The notes under the pieces: model-generated
The model's input: only the letters and a program-made list of their open reading frames with translations
The model's database searches: none
Told to the model about the DNA's origin: nothing
Assembly (NCBI GenBank): GCA_021158055.1
Contig: JAGGVJ010000019.1
Location: 25,660 to 89,659, forward strand
DNA length: 64,000 nucleotides
From: Candidatus Iainarchaeum sp.
GTDB taxonomy: Archaea > Iainarchaeota > Iainarchaeia > JAGGVJ01
Direction: 5' to 3'
In this document: piece after piece, positions 42,147 to 53,170 of the stretch
Layout: each line of letters begins with the position of its first letter
How positions within the stretch are numbered: the first letter of the stretch is position 1
Position numbers and translations under genes: made by a program

Positions 42147-43915
42147 AGCCAGGGAAAAAGAACGAAAACACAGTTGAATCAAAAGCTTCAGCCGGTAAGA
42201 TTTATCGCATAGCAGGTCCTGTAGTGGTGGCTAAAGGGATTAACGCTAAAATGTATGATGTTGTCAAAGTGGGAAGAGAACAGCTGATGGGTGAAGTCAT
42301 TGAGATGGAGGGTGACAAGACCATAGTTCAGGTTTACGAAGACACCGAAGGGATAAAACCAAACGAGCGCGTTGAAACAACCGGGCAGTCTCTTTCAGTT
42401 TTCCTTGGTCCCGGTCTTTTGACTTCAATCTATGACGGGATTCAAAGACCATTGCCTGTTCTTGCAGAAAAAATGGGCAATTTCATTGAAAGAGGAGTCA
42501 GTGCACCGGGTCTTGATGAAACAAAAAAATGGGACTTTGCTGCAACTGCAAAAGCAGGGGATAAGGTTTCAGGTGGCAGTGTGATAGGGACCGTTGAAGA
42601 AACCGAAGGATTGGAGCACAAGGTAATGGTGCCCCCGAAAATGTCTGGAAAAATAAAAGAGATTTCTTCAGGAAAGTTCACTGTCAATGATGTTGTGGCT
42701 GTTCTTGAAGACGGCTCTGAACTGAAGCTTGCGCACCACTGGCCGATCAGGGTTCCAAGACCTGTCAACAAAAAACTTCTTCCGAATATTCCGTTGATAA
42801 CAGGTCAGCGTATTCTTGACACGTTTTTTCCCCTTGCAAAAGGAGGAACTGCGGCAATACCGGGTCCGTTCGGCGCTGGAAAGACCGTTACTCAGCAGTC
42901 GCTTGCAAAATGGTGTGACGCTGACATAATCGTGTACATAGGTTGCGGTGAGCGCGGGAACGAAATGACTGAAGTTCTTTCAGAGTTTCCGGAACTCAAG
43001 GATCCGAAAACCGGAAACCCATTGATGAACAGGACTGTCTTGATTGCAAACACTTCAAATATGCCTGTGGCTGCAAGGGAAGCTTCGATCTACACAGGAA
43101 TAACGATTGCCGAGTATTACCGTGACATGGGCTACGATGTTGCGCTCATGGCTGATTCCACTTCCAGGTGGGCAGAGGCCATGAGGGAAATTTCCTCGCG
43201 TCTTGAAGAAATGCCCGGGGAAGAAGGATACCCGGCTTACCTTTCAACAAAGCTGGCGGCGTTTTACGAGCGTGCCGGACGGGTAAAAACTCTCGGGGTT
43301 GAAGAGCCGGGTTCGGTTTCCGTAATCGGTGCTGTCTCGCCTCCGGGAGGGGATTTTTCAGAGCCGGTAACCCAGAACACATTAAGGGTTACAAAATCGT
43401 TTTGGGCCCTTGACGCAAAACTTGCTCAAAGAAGGCATTTTCCTTCAATCAACTGGATTAATTCTTACAGCCTTTACCTTGACAAATTAAACGATTGGTT
43501 TTCTTCAAACGTTGCAAGTGACTGGGCAGAATACGTCGAAAAGTCAATGAGGATTTTGCAGGAAGAAGAAAAGCTTCTTGAAATCGTTCAGCTTGTGGGT
43601 TCTGATTCGCTTCCGGACGAGCAGCAGTTGACTCTCGAGGTTGCAAGAATGCTCAGGGAATTTTTCCTGCAGCAAAACGCCTTTCACGAGGTTGACACTT
43701 ACTGCACGCCCCAGAAAAGTTACGCGTTGCTGAAGACGATTCATCAGTTCAGCAGCCTGGCAGAAAGCGCACTTGAACGCGGCATGAAAATAAAAGACAT
43801 TTTGCTTTTGAAGTCAAAAAACAAAGTCGCAAATGTTAAATTTGAAGCGGATTATGAAAAAATACTTAAGGAAATCGAGTCTGAAATGCAGAAAGAGTTT
43901 GAGGGCTTGAGGTGA
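42134..43915 (+). CDS. atpA: A/V-type ATP synthase catalytic subunit A
   Basis: The 593-residue subunit has the Walker A loop [12 protein letters not shown] (about residues 238-249), the non-homologous region typical of A subunits, the Walker B region [18 protein letters not shown], and the C-terminal [18 protein letters not shown]. It hydrolyses or makes ATP at the interface with B. Its start lies inside the end of the F gene, and the N-terminal extension before the first strand ([16 protein letters not shown]) is a little longer than usual. Confidence 0.97.
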   Translation: MGELKPGKKNENTVESKASAGKIYRIAGPVVVAKGINAKMYDVVKVGREQLMGEVIEMEGDKTIVQVYEDTEGIKPNERVETTGQSLSVFLGPGLLTSIYDGIQRPLPVLAEKMGNFIERGVSAPGLDETKKWDFAATAKAGDKVSGGSVIGTVEETEGLEHKVMVPPKMSGKIKEISSGKFTVNDVVAVLEDGSELKLAHHWPIRVPRPVNKKLLPNIPLITGQRILDTFFPLAKGGTAAIPGPFGAGKTVTQQSLAKWCDADIIVYIGCGERGNEMTEVLSEFPELKDPKTGNPLMNRTVLIANTSNMPVAAREASIYTGITIAEYYRDMGYDVALMADSTSRWAEAMREISSRLEEMPGEEGYPAYLSTKLAAFYERAGRVKTLGVEEPGSVSVIGAVSPPGGDFSEPVTQNTLRVTKSFWALDAKLAQRRHFPSINWINSYSLYLDKLNDWFSSNVASDWAEYVEKSMRILQEEEKLLEIVQLVGSDSLPDEQQLTLEVARMLREFFLQQNAFHEVDTYCTPQKSYALLKTIHQFSSLAESALERGMKIKDILLLKSKNKVANVKFEADYEKILKEIESEMQKEFEGLR

Positions 43916-43919
43916 TTTT

Positions 43920-45398
43920 ATGAAAGAATACAAAACAATAAGCAAGATTGCAGGTCCCCTGGTGTACGTGGAAAAAACCGAACCCGTCGGTTACGGTGAA
44001 CTCGTGAAGGTAACGCTTTCAGACGGCTCTGTTAAAAGGGGACAGGTTCTTGACACTTCAGAGGAAATTGTCGTGGTGCAGATATTTGAAGGCACAAGCG
44101 AGATTGACAAGGATTCAAGGGTCACTTTTTTGGGCGAGACAATAAAGCTGGCTGTTTCAGACGATATGCTCGGAAGGATTCTTTCAGGTTCAGGCCAGCC
44201 GCTTGATAACGGTCCTGAGATCGTTCCGGAAAAAAGGGTGGATATAAACGGTGCCGCAATAAATCCTTTCATGCGTGACTCTCCAGCGGATTTTATCCAG
44301 ACAGGGATTTCGACAATTGATGAGATGAACACTCTTGTCCGCGGCCAGAAACTGCCGATCTTTTCAGGAAGCGGCCTTCCGCACAACGAGATTGCTCTGC
44401 AGATTGCAAGACAGGCCAAAGTTGTCGGGCAGGAAGGGGACTTCGCAGTGGTCTTTGCCGCAATGGGAATCACAAACGAGGAAGCGCAATATTTTATCAA
44501 TGACTTTGAACAGACCGGTGCTCTTGAAAATGCAGTTGTGTTTTTGAACCTGGCAGACGACCCGGCGGTTGAAAGGCTTATCACCCCGAGGATGGCGCTT
44601 ACTGCGGCAGAATACCTTGCTTACGAAAAGGACATGCACGTGCTTGTAATCCTGACAGACCTCACCAACTACTGCGAGTCCTTAAGGGAAATAGGGGCGG
44701 CAAGGGAAGAAGTGCCCGGGAGACGGGGTTATCCTGGTTATATGTACACGGACCTTGCAAATATTTACGAGCGTGCGGGAATGATTAAAGGCAAGAAAGG
44801 GTCTGTTACGCAGATACCCATCCTTACCATGGTCGGGGATGACATAACCCACCCCATACCTGATCTCACAGGTTACATCACTGAAGGGCAGATCACTCTT
44901 TCAAGAGAGCTTCACATGAAAAACATTTACCCCCCGGTTGATGTTTTGCCCTCGCTTTCAAGGCTTATGAATTCCGGGATCGGGCCGGGAAAAACCAGGG
45001 AAGACCACAAGCAGGTTTCAGACCAGCTTTACGCGTTTTATGCAGAGGGCCGTGACCTTCGCGGTCTTGTTGCGATAGTCGGAAAAGAAGCGCTTTCACA
45101 GCGTGACCAAAACTTGCTTGAGTTTGCAGATGCTTTTGAAGACAAATTTGTAAGACAGGACAAAAACGAAGACAGGTCGATTGAAGACACGCTTGCTATT
45201 GCATGGAAACTTCTTTCAGATGTTCCAAGAGACGAGCTCACAAGAATAAAAGACGAGTTCAAAGACAAGTATTATATAAAACAAAAAGAAGACAACAAGA
45301 TTGAGGAAGGTAAAAAGGGAAGCAAAACCGGGGAAGAAAAAGACAACAGCACTGAAGAAGCAAAAGAAGGAGAACAGCGGGCAGAGGAATCTGCTTAA
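43920..45398 (+). CDS. atpB: A/V-type ATP synthase regulatory subunit B with charged tail
   Basis: The 492-residue subunit begins [17 protein letters not shown], has the modified nucleotide loop of B subunits ([18 protein letters not shown] in place of a Walker A), the motif [19 protein letters not shown] and [12 protein letters not shown]. The last 35 or so residues (after [12 protein letters not shown]) are a Lys/Glu-rich, low-complexity tail that most homologues lack. It starts 4 bp after A ends. Confidence 0.97.
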   Translation: MKEYKTISKIAGPLVYVEKTEPVGYGELVKVTLSDGSVKRGQVLDTSEEIVVVQIFEGTSEIDKDSRVTFLGETIKLAVSDDMLGRILSGSGQPLDNGPEIVPEKRVDINGAAINPFMRDSPADFIQTGISTIDEMNTLVRGQKLPIFSGSGLPHNEIALQIARQAKVVGQEGDFAVVFAAMGITNEEAQYFINDFEQTGALENAVVFLNLADDPAVERLITPRMALTAAEYLAYEKDMHVLVILTDLTNYCESLREIGAAREEVPGRRGYPGYMYTDLANIYERAGMIKGKKGSVTQIPILTMVGDDITHPIPDLTGYITEGQITLSRELHMKNIYPPVDVLPSLSRLMNSGIGPGKTREDHKQVSDQLYAFYAEGRDLRGLVAIVGKEALSQRDQNLLEFADAFEDKFVRQDKNEDRSIEDTLAIAWKLLSDVPRDELTRIKDEFKDKYYIKQKEDNKIEEGKKGSKTGEEKDNSTEEAKEGEQRAEESA

Positions 45399-45439
45399 AT
45401 CAGGCAGGTAAAATGAATCAGTGGCAGGAGATGGATTAA

Positions 45440-46051
45440 ATGTGCGCGGAAATAAAACCAACACGGTCAGAACTTATGAAGCTTAAGAAAAAAATAAAGC
45501 TTGCTGTTTCCGGGCACAAGCTTCTTAAGAAAAAACGCGACGGTCTTATTCTTGAGTTTTCAGAAATATTGAAAGATGCAAAAACGGTTCGTTCGGAACT
45601 CACTGAAGCATACATTAATGCAAAAAAGTACCTGAAGATTGCGCACGCGCTTGAAGGTGTTGTGATGGAGTCGACAATAATGGCCTTGAAAGAGCACCCG
45701 ACAGTTGAAATAGAAAACAGAAACATAATGGGTGTGGTGGTGCCTAAAATTGAATCAGAAAAGGTTGTAAAACACTTTCCAAAAAGAGGCTATGGTTTGG
45801 TCAGGGGTTCGTCTTCAATTGATGAAGCGGCTTTTGCATACGAAAAGCTTCTTGAAAAAGTGATTGCGGCAGCTGAAATAGAAAACACCATGAAAAGGCT
45901 CTTGTACGAAATAGAAAAAACAAAAAGAAGAGTCAACGCACTGGAATTTTCTGTCATCCCAAAAACAGTCGCTGATTCAAAATTTATAACCTTGCGCCTT
46001 GAAGAAATGGAGCGCGAAAACGTTTTCAGGTTGAAGAAAATAAAATCTTGA
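45440..46051 (+). CDS. A/V-type ATP synthase subunit D
   Basis: The 203-residue protein forms the central axle coiled coil: PTRSELMKLKKKIKLAVSGH and KKKRDGLILEFSEI at the start, and the C-terminal helix RVNALEFSVIPKTVADSKFI. It is the last gene of the operon. The PRPP synthase gene is convergent and ends 58 bp away. Confidence 0.94.
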   Translation: MCAEIKPTRSELMKLKKKIKLAVSGHKLLKKKRDGLILEFSEILKDAKTVRSELTEAYINAKKYLKIAHALEGVVMESTIMALKEHPTVEIENRNIMGVVVPKIESEKVVKHFPKRGYGLVRGSSSIDEAAFAYEKLLEKVIAAAEIENTMKRLLYEIEKTKRRVNALEFSVIPKTVADSKFITLRLEEMERENVFRLKKIKS

Positions 46052-46109
46052 GCTTTGTAAACTTTTTTTCCGCACTGGTTTTTAATCATTTATTCTTGCA
46101 AATTTGCAG

Positions 46110-46982
46110 TCAGTTTTTTATTGCGTTGACAATGGCACTTGTCACATCCACGTTTGCTTCGTTTCTGCAGACACTGTTTGTCAGGTAAAGTTTGGCGTAT
46201 TTGCTTTTGATTCTTTTTATTCCTGCCGGAAGAACGCCGTGCGTGATTAATGCAATGACTTCTTTTGCACCGCATCTCATGCACTCGTCGTGAAAACGAT
46301 CCAGTGTCCCGCCTGTTTCCAGCAGATCGTCGACCACTCCGACCACTTGGCCCCGGACAAGTGTTTTGAATTCTTCGTTGCTTTGAATGTTTGTCAGGTA
46401 AGAGTTTACCCTTTCTTTTTCCGTGCCTTTCAACCCTGTTCTTCTCTGGGAGCCGGCGTCGGGAGCGAGATAAACTGCTTTCGGGTAATCGTTTAAAGCC
46501 GCACGCATCAGCGAGTCGACAACTGAGACATTTGTTACAGGATATTTTTCAAGCCAGCTCTTGCCTGCAAAGTGAGCGTCAAGGGTATAAATCCGCTCGA
46601 CATGATGGTAATCAACCAGTTTTTTAATCAGGTCTTCTGCTGCATTTGTTTCCCCGGTTTCCCAGATGTTGTCCTGCATGCCGTAAGGAAAATAAGTAAA
46701 AAATACTTCAAGCGGATGGATTTTTTGTGATCTGTTCAGGATTGACAGGATCATCTCCAGCTCCACCAAGCCGCTGTTGCAGTCGGGAGCGCCTGAGCAA
46801 AGAACAACGGTTTTTCCGTTTAACTCATTGATTTTTGAAATTCTTGTGTAAACTTCCCGGTCAGGAAAATGCCTTTTTCCTTCCTTGTTCTTATCAGTAA
46901 ACACTACCTGCACTTTGCCTTCGCCGGCTATTTTTGCCCCGATGTGCTCTGCTGACGCAGTCGGTATGATGTTTAGTTGCAT
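46110..46982 (-). CDS. prs: Ribose-phosphate pyrophosphokinase (PRPP synthase)
   Basis: The enzyme makes PRPP from ribose-5-phosphate and ATP for nucleotide and other pathways. The 290-residue archaeal-length protein shows HFPDREVYTRI (ATP site), FTYFPYGMQDNIW, YTLDAHFAGKSW, LAPDAGSQRRT and the PRPP-binding motif VVGVVDDLLETGGTLDRF, with E where many homologues have D (DDLxDTGGT). It is divergent from rpiB, which makes or removes the same substrate, across a 300-bp intergenic region that holds AT-rich, TATA-like promoter sequence on both strands and no visible gene. Confidence 0.9.
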   Translation of the reverse strand: MQLNIIPTASAEHIGAKIAGEGKVQVVFTDKNKEGKRHFPDREVYTRISKINELNGKTVVLCSGAPDCNSGLVELEMILSILNRSQKIHPLEVFFTYFPYGMQDNIWETGETNAAEDLIKKLVDYHHVERIYTLDAHFAGKSWLEKYPVTNVSVVDSLMRAALNDYPKAVYLAPDAGSQRRTGLKGTEKERVNSYLTNIQSNEEFKTLVRGQVVGVVDDLLETGGTLDRFHDECMRCGAKEVIALITHGVLPAGIKRIKSKYAKLYLTNSVCRNEANVDVTSAIVNAIKN

Positions 46983-47281
46983 TGTTTTATATTGGTCGGC
47001 CTGGGATTTAAAACTTTTGAAAACCGGAAATAAACAGGAAAAATTTGAGTTTTAAACAAGGATAATCTTTTATACCAATTTGTTTCTTTTATTCTATGTA
47101 ATTGAAAATTGACAATAAAAAAATATTGTTTCAGGTTTAAAACCGAATTTAAGCAAACCCGTGTAAATTTATTTTGGGAAAATTGCTCAGCAAGAGCGTA
47201 TTTCACTGATTTTTTAAATCACATATCATACTGGGCGCTTGTTTGAAATGAAATAAACGAATAGTAGGAGTTTTGGAAAAT

Positions 47282-47842
47282 ATGAAAACAATTCAACGCG
47301 CTGGAGTAAACATTCCTACCGGTACGCATATCGGCAGGAAGATAGTTATCGGTGCAGATCACCGCGGTTTTGAGATAAAGAAGTTTCTTTTGGGAAAGCT
47401 GAAAGAAAAAAATCACAAAGTTATTGACGTGGGGTCATATGATTCAAAGCGCACGGATTACCCTGTTTTTTCAAAAAAGATAGGTGAGTTGTTGGTCCTG
47501 AACATTCAAACGCATGTCGGAATCGGCATTTGCGGCTCCGGAATCGGAATACAATACCCTGCAACAAAATACCCTGGAGTTATTGCTGCAAGGTGCCTTA
47601 ACAAAGAAGACGCGGTTTCAAGCAGAAAGCACAATAACTCAAATTTTCTCGCGTTGTCAGCAAACGCCACCGACTGTGAAACGGCATTTGAAATAGTTGA
47701 TTCATGGCTTAACAGCCCGTTTTATTCAAATCCGGCGGAAGAAGAGCATTACCTTAAAAGATACATGCAGACAATTTACTGCCACAATGTTCTTCTTGAA
47801 AAAGAAAAGAAAGGAATTTATATATTCAATTCTCATTTTTAG
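47282..47842 (+). CDS. rpiB: Ribose-5-phosphate isomerase B
   Basis: The enzyme interconverts ribose-5-phosphate and ribulose-5-phosphate. The 186-residue protein has the RpiB/LacAB motifs IVIGADHRGFEIKKFL, VIDVGSYDSKRTDYP, and GIGICGSGIGIQ with the catalytic cysteine, and ARCLNKEDAVSSRKHNNSNF. It has an extra N-terminal segment (MKTIQRAGVNIPTGTHIG) and a longer C-terminus than the usual 145-150 residues. ATG 47282 is favoured, with AGGAG at 47266-47270; TTG 47273 is too close to it. Archaea usually use RpiA, so this bacterial-type enzyme may have been acquired. Confidence 0.88.
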   Translation: MKTIQRAGVNIPTGTHIGRKIVIGADHRGFEIKKFLLGKLKEKNHKVIDVGSYDSKRTDYPVFSKKIGELLVLNIQTHVGIGICGSGIGIQYPATKYPGVIAARCLNKEDAVSSRKHNNSNFLALSANATDCETAFEIVDSWLNSPFYSNPAEEEHYLKRYMQTIYCHNVLLEKEKKGIYIFNSHF

Positions 47843-47887
47843 CGGTGCGCAGTTTGCTTTAACAGATATGTGAACGGAGTTGATTTG

Positions 47888-48319
47888 ATGGTCGCAGGAA
47901 AAGGAAACAGGGTAAAAGTTGAGTATGAAGGGACATTGGAAGACGGTTCAGTTTTTGACAGCTCTAAAGCGCACGGCAGTCTGCTTGAGTTTGAGCTCGG
48001 CGCCAAGCAGATGATCCCCGGCTTTGAAAACGCAGTTATCGGTATGAAAAAAAATGAAGAAAAAAAAGTAACTTTGAAACCTTCAGAGGCATACGGCGAA
48101 GCCGACCCTTTGATGACAAAAGAAGTTCCAAAAACCCAGCTTCCGCCTGATTTGGATGTGAAGGTCGGCATGACTTTGGCTGCGAGTCTTCCGGAAGGAG
48201 GGCAGTTGCCGGCAACAGTTGTTGAGGTAAATGAGGACGCTATTATTATCGACCTTAACCACCCGTTGGCTGGAAAAACTTTGACTTTCAAGATAAAAGT
48301 GGTTGAAATATCTTCTTGA
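47888..48319 (+). CDS. FKBP-type peptidyl-prolyl isomerase (SlyD-like)
   Basis: The 143-residue protein is a short archaeal FKBP: GNRVKVEYEGTLEDGSVFDSS, the core PGFENAVIGMKKNEEKKVTL and the end GKTLTFKIKVVEI. An insert-in-flap chaperone domain of about 50 residues (from PSEAYGEADPL to NEDAIIIDLNHPLAG) places it with SlyD. It helps proline isomerisation in folding proteins in the cytoplasm. ATG 47888 follows GGAGTTGATTT. Confidence 0.93.
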   Translation: MVAGKGNRVKVEYEGTLEDGSVFDSSKAHGSLLEFELGAKQMIPGFENAVIGMKKNEEKKVTLKPSEAYGEADPLMTKEVPKTQLPPDLDVKVGMTLAASLPEGGQLPATVVEVNEDAIIIDLNHPLAGKTLTFKIKVVEISS

Positions 48320-48606
48320 TTGTTTTTGTTTTATTTTAACCATAATCATGTTGCATAAAGGCACCATTGAATTAGGTGTCTTTATCGCCCATGGTTTGAT
48401 CAGGTTATATTTTAGTTCTATTTTTTATAAATGTCAGATTACAAAATAATAAGCATCAAAATACAGGATAATACGTATCAAAACAAGAAAAATGAAAGTC
48501 GGCGTAAACGTGAAGGCATATATACAAGTTTATGCATAAATATTATATAATTAACTGAAGCAATACAGTTGTTTTTATAATCTATTTGTAAAAAAAGATA
48601 GTTGAA

Positions 48607-48695
48607 GCCCTTCTTATTTTTCAGGTTTTCAGAAGGCCTGTTTAATGTATTTATCTGTAAACTGTAATTCGCTCTAGTTAGCGTTAGGTTTACAG
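48607..48695 (+). promoter_or_regulatory. Structured leader upstream of the DEAD-box helicase
   Basis: The 440-bp gap 48320-48756 holds two hairpins near its 3' end. CCTTCT (48609-48614) pairs with AGAAGG (48631-48636). CTGTAAAC (48655-48662) pairs perfectly with GTTTACAG (48688-48695) and encloses CGCT (48670-48673)/AGCG (48680-48683). TATA-like sequences occur near 48534-48550. A long structured 5' leader is known for cold-regulated RNA helicases in archaea; that role is inferred here. No gene is visible in the gap. Confidence 0.45.
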
Positions 48696-48756
48696 GAATG
48701 TGCTTAACGTGTTATATTTGATATATTAGATAGCAGTTTAGGAATTGTGATTAATA

Positions 48757-49980
48757 ATGGAAAAATTTAAAAAATTAGGTATTTCAGAGTTTGTTTTAAA
48801 ATCAATTAAAGAACAAAAATTTACTGAACCGACAGAAATACAGGAGAAGTCAATCCCCCTGGTTCTTGAGGGAAAAGACGTTATGGCTGAATCAGCCACG
48901 GGTTCAGGAAAAACACTTGTTTTTGCAGCCGGGATTATACAAAGTTCTGAAAGAGGAAAAGGAATACAGGCATTGATATTGACGCCGACAAGGGAATTAG
49001 CGGAACAGGTTGCAAAATCTTTTGAGTTGTTCTCAAAGTATTCTCCACTATCCATTGTAGCTGTTTATGGTGGGTTATCAATTGGTCCGCAGATCAGGGC
49101 ACTAAAAACAGCAGATGTCGTGGTCGGCACCCCAGGCAGGATCTTGGACCATTTAAACAGGAACACACTTGAGTTAAGTTCAATCAACACTGTTGTTCTT
49201 GACGAAGCTGACCGTATGCTTGACATGGGTTTTGCAGCGGATGTTGAAAAGATACTTAATGAATGTCCTGTGGAAAGACAAACCATGTTGTTTTCGGCAA
49301 CTTTTTCAAAAGACATGATCAGGATTGGAAAAAAACATATGGATTCACCGGTCAGGATTTCTGCAGAACCCCATGTTGATCCAAAAAAATTAACTCAGGT
49401 TTGTTATGATGTAAGAGGCAACATGAAATTTTCACTTTTGGTCCATTTGCTCAAGGAAGAAAAATCACACAGGGTAATGGTTTTTTGCAATACCCAAAGA
49501 AATACTGATTTTGTTGCAAATAACCTGAAATCAGTAGGCATTAATGCATTGCCTATGCACGGCGGGTTTTCACAAAACCAAAGAGGAAAAACAATGGTGC
49601 AGTTTAATTCAAAGGCACAAAAATCATATGCCCTTGTCTGCACAGATGTCGCATCAAGAGGGCTTGACATAAAAGGTGTTTCTCACATCTACAATTTTGA
49701 TTTCCCAAGAGAAATTGATAACTATGTGCACAGGATAGGCCGTACTGCAAGGGCAGGTAAAGAGGGCATGGCCGTAAGTTTGATTGCTGAAAATGACGCG
49801 GATAATCTTAAAGCAACGATTAAAAAAACCAAGTTGAAACTTACCTGGAAAAAAGTTCCTGAAATAGAACGATTGAGAGTAAAAAAAGTTGAGCAAGCAC
49901 CACCAACACGATACAGCAGAAAATTTAATTTTAAACAAAAAAACCATAAAACAGGTTTTAGAAAATACAGCAGACGCTGA
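48757..49980 (+). CDS. DEAD-box RNA helicase
   Basis: The 407-residue helicase has the full set of motifs: Q motif TEPTEIQEKSIP, Walker A ATGSGKT, PTRELAEQ, DEAD (VVLDEADRMLD), SAT (LFSATFSKD), then VMVFCNTQRNTDF, CTDVASRGLDIKGV and YVHRIGRTARAGKEG. A basic C-terminal tail (RYSRKFNFKQKNHKTGFRK) may bind RNA. It probably remodels rRNA, mRNA structure or both. It has a long leader with hairpins and stands alone. Confidence 0.96.
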   Translation: MEKFKKLGISEFVLKSIKEQKFTEPTEIQEKSIPLVLEGKDVMAESATGSGKTLVFAAGIIQSSERGKGIQALILTPTRELAEQVAKSFELFSKYSPLSIVAVYGGLSIGPQIRALKTADVVVGTPGRILDHLNRNTLELSSINTVVLDEADRMLDMGFAADVEKILNECPVERQTMLFSATFSKDMIRIGKKHMDSPVRISAEPHVDPKKLTQVCYDVRGNMKFSLLVHLLKEEKSHRVMVFCNTQRNTDFVANNLKSVGINALPMHGGFSQNQRGKTMVQFNSKAQKSYALVCTDVASRGLDIKGVSHIYNFDFPREIDNYVHRIGRTARAGKEGMAVSLIAENDADNLKATIKKTKLKLTWKKVPEIERLRVKKVEQAPPTRYSRKFNFKQKNHKTGFRKYSRR

Positions 49981-50100
49981 AATGCCAATTGCAGGCGTTT
50001 GTATTTTTATGCATTAAAAAGCCTGCTGTCTGGAGTGGTTAGGTTATGGCAAGATATTTAAACTTTTTAGGTCCTAATTTGGTTTAAGGAGTATTTTGCC

Positions 50101-52356
50101 ATGGAAGAAACTGATTTTGCAAAGAACAACAAGTATGCCTGGCGGGAATTTAAAGGAGGCGCATGGCAAAACGAGATCAATGTGCAGGATTTTATTCAAG
50201 CCAACTATTTTTTTTACTCGGGAAACGAGTCGTTTCTTGAAAAGCCGACTCAAAGGACCCTGGAACTTTTTTCCAAAAAGAAAGAACTTTTGAAAAAAGA
50301 AGCGAAAAGAAACGGGGTTTATGATATCGACGTGAAAACCCCTTCAACGATTATTTCTCATGCTCCCGGCTATGTTGACAGAAAACTTGAGCTCATTGTC
50401 GGCTACCAGACAGACCAGCCTCTTAAAGTCGGAATAAAACCGAAAGGGGGGATAAAGTTTACTGAAAAGGCCTGCAATGCCTACGGTTTTGAGCTTGATG
50501 AAACAGTAAAGGATATTTTTGAAAATTATTCAAAGACACACAACGACGGTGTTTTTTCCGCTTATTCAAAAGACATCAAAAATCTTCGCCACAATTGTCT
50601 GATTACAGGCCTTCCTGACAACTACGGCAGAGGGCGTATAATCGGTGACTACAGGAGAGTTGCCCTTTACGGCGTAAAAAAACTGATTGCTGAAAAGCAA
50701 AAGGACTTTGAAAAACTTTCATTTTCAGACATACAGCTGCGGGAAGAAGTTTTCGAGCAGATAAGCGCTCTTGAAGAACTGATTGAAATGGCTTATTCTT
50801 ACGGGTTTGACCTGACCCGCCCGGCACTAGACGCAAGGGAAGCGGTTCAATGGACCTGGTTTGCATACCTTGCGGCAATCAAGGAACAGGACGGCGCTGC
50901 CATGTCTTTTGGAAGGGTTGATTGTTTTTTTGACATATTTATAGAACGCGACTTAAAAGAAGGAACCCTGACTGAAAGCCGGGCGCAGGAACTTATTGAC
51001 CAGCTTATACTTAAAATGAGGTTTGTAAGGCATTTAAGGCACCCGGAATACAATGCCTTGTTTGCAGGACAGCCGACGTGGATAACTTGCGTGATAGGCG
51101 GCATGACTGTTGCCAACGATGTTGACAAAAAACCCCTTGTGACAAAAACTTCTTTTCGCATGCTTCACACTTTGACTAATCTGGAACCTGCACCTGAACC
51201 CAATCTCACTGTGCTTTGGAGTGAATCCCTCCCAGGTGATTTTAAGGAATATTGCTGCAGGATAAGCATTGAATCAAGTTCCATCCAGTACGAAAACGAC
51301 GACCTGATGAAACCGCTGTTCGGAACCGATTACGCGATTGCCTGTTGCGTAAGTGCCATGAGAATCGGAAAAGAAATGCAGTTTTTCGGGGCACGGTGCA
51401 ACGGCCCAAAACTGCTTTTGCTTGCATTGAACGGCGGAAAAGACGAGCTGACCGGAAACCAGATTGCCCCTGCCAAGCCGGTTCCCTCCGGAGAGTTTCT
51501 GGATTATGCTGAAGTCAGGGAAAAATATTTGTTTTACTGCGACTGGCTTGCAGAGCAATACGTTAACGCAATGAACATAATTCACTTCATGCACGACAAG
51601 TATGCCTATGAAAGTTTGCAGATGGCTTTGCATGACACCAGTGTAAAGAGGTTTATGGCCTTTGGCCTTGCAGGGCTGAGCGTGATTGCCGACTCGTTGT
51701 CTGCCATCAGGTACGCGAAAGTCAAACCTGTAAGGGATGAAAACGGTATTGCAGTTGATTTTGAAGTGCAGGGTGATTTTCCAAAGTTTGGAAACGATGA
51801 TTCAAGAGCAGATGATTTGGCTGTTGAAGCAGTGAATGCATTCATCGGATTTCTGAAAAAATATCCGACTTACAGGAATTCAGAGCACAGCCTTTCAATT
51901 CTCACAATCACTTCAAACGTAGTATACGGGAAAAAAACCGGTGCAACACCTGACACGAGAAAAAGCGGCGAGCCGTTTGCTCCGGGCGCAAACCCAATGC
52001 ATGGAAGAGACACAGAGGGAGCGGTTGCTTCTTTGAACAGCGTTGCCAAAATCCCTTATTCCTCGTGCCTTGACGGCATTTCAAACACTTTTTCCATTGT
52101 TCCCGCGTTTCTTGGAAAAACAGAGAAAGACAGGATAGCCAACCTCAAAGGCCTTATTGAAGGATATTTTGCCAAAAACGGGCATCATCTCAATGTAAAT
52201 GTGCTTGACAGGGATCTTTTGCTTGACGCCATGAAAAACCCGCAGAAATATCCGAATCTCACCATAAGGGTTTCAGGTTATGCCGTTAATTTCACAAGAT
52301 TGAATAAAGAACAGCAAAAAGAAGTGGTTTCAAGAACATTTCATTGCTCGGTTTAA
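50101..52356 (+). CDS. pflB: Pyruvate formate-lyase (glycyl-radical enzyme)
   Basis: The 751-residue enzyme converts pyruvate and CoA to acetyl-CoA and formate under anaerobic conditions. It has the adjacent active-site cysteines in [13 protein letters not shown] (about residue 417) and the glycyl-radical motif RVSGYAVNF near the C-terminus (Gly about 726). The fully conserved start [20 protein letters not shown] and [16 protein letters not shown] are typical of true PFL rather than other glycyl-radical enzymes. The activating enzyme gene follows 51 bp later. PFL is mainly bacterial, so transfer is likely. Confidence 0.96.
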   Translation: MEETDFAKNNKYAWREFKGGAWQNEINVQDFIQANYFFYSGNESFLEKPTQRTLELFSKKKELLKKEAKRNGVYDIDVKTPSTIISHAPGYVDRKLELIVGYQTDQPLKVGIKPKGGIKFTEKACNAYGFELDETVKDIFENYSKTHNDGVFSAYSKDIKNLRHNCLITGLPDNYGRGRIIGDYRRVALYGVKKLIAEKQKDFEKLSFSDIQLREEVFEQISALEELIEMAYSYGFDLTRPALDAREAVQWTWFAYLAAIKEQDGAAMSFGRVDCFFDIFIERDLKEGTLTESRAQELIDQLILKMRFVRHLRHPEYNALFAGQPTWITCVIGGMTVANDVDKKPLVTKTSFRMLHTLTNLEPAPEPNLTVLWSESLPGDFKEYCCRISIESSSIQYENDDLMKPLFGTDYAIACCVSAMRIGKEMQFFGARCNGPKLLLLALNGGKDELTGNQIAPAKPVPSGEFLDYAEVREKYLFYCDWLAEQYVNAMNIIHFMHDKYAYESLQMALHDTSVKRFMAFGLAGLSVIADSLSAIRYAKVKPVRDENGIAVDFEVQGDFPKFGNDDSRADDLAVEAVNAFIGFLKKYPTYRNSEHSLSILTITSNVVYGKKTGATPDTRKSGEPFAPGANPMHGRDTEGAVASLNSVAKIPYSSCLDGISNTFSIVPAFLGKTEKDRIANLKGLIEGYFAKNGHHLNVNVLDRDLLLDAMKNPQKYPNLTIRVSGYAVNFTRLNKEQQKEVVSRTFHCSV

Positions 52357-52407
52357 TTTATTTGTTTGTTTTGTTAATTTATTTGTTTTGATTTAAGGGT
52401 GCTTTTG

Positions 52408-53154
52408 ATGGATTCTGCCAGGGGAAAAATTGAAGGGCAAATTAACTCTCTCCAGTCTTTTGGAACCCTTGACGGCCCGGGGATACGTTATGTTGTTTTC
52501 ATGCAAGGATGCCCACTAAAATGTGTTTTTTGCCATAACGCCGGTGCGATTGACCTGAAAGGTGGAAAAAAAGTCACTTTGGACAAACTCATGGAAAAAA
52601 TTGACAAATGCATTCCTTACCTTAAGCAAGGCGGAATAACTGTCAGCGGCGGGGAGCCAACTCTTCAGTGGCGGTTTGTCAAGGAGTTTCTTTCAGCGTG
52701 CGGGCAAAGGGGTCTCCACACAGCGCTGGATACGTGTCTTTTCACTAAAAAAGATGTTTTAGTCAACCTTATCCCGGAAGTTGATTTGTTTTTGGTTTCA
52801 GTCAAGCACATGGATGCGGAAAAACACTTTGGGTTGACCGGAAGGGACAACAAGCTGATTTTGGAGAACATCAGGTATGCGGCGTCAAAAAAGCCTGTCT
52901 GGCTGAGGTATGTGTTGATTGAAGGCATAACTGATTCAGAGGAAGACCTGCTTGACCTGATTGGTTTTGCAAAAAAGCTTGAAAAGCTTGAGTTAATTGA
53001 ACTTCTTTCATTTAGTTCAATGGGTGTTGAAAAGCAAAGGGAATTCAAGGGTTTTAAAATCACGAAAACAAAAGATCTCAAGGCGCCTTCCCTGAAAAAA
53101 GTGCTTTGGGCAAAAAAACTGCTTGAAGAGAACGGGTTTAAAGTGGTTGTTTGA
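52408..53154 (+). CDS. pflA: Pyruvate formate-lyase activating enzyme (radical SAM)
   Basis: The 248-residue radical SAM enzyme places the glycyl radical on PFL. It starts with FGTLDGPGIRYVVFMQGCPL and the cluster motif CPLKCVFCHN (C-x3-C-x2-C, about residues 35-42), and has the SAM-binding GGITVSGGEPTLQ. The start ATG 52408 follows GGGTGC; GTG 52399 is an alternative. It forms an operon with pflB. Confidence 0.95.
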   Translation: MDSARGKIEGQINSLQSFGTLDGPGIRYVVFMQGCPLKCVFCHNAGAIDLKGGKKVTLDKLMEKIDKCIPYLKQGGITVSGGEPTLQWRFVKEFLSACGQRGLHTALDTCLFTKKDVLVNLIPEVDLFLVSVKHMDAEKHFGLTGRDNKLILENIRYAASKKPVWLRYVLIEGITDSEEDLLDLIGFAKKLEKLELIELLSFSSMGVEKQREFKGFKITKTKDLKAPSLKKVLWAKKLLEENGFKVVV

Positions 53155-53170
53155 CCGGGGTTTTTTGTGG

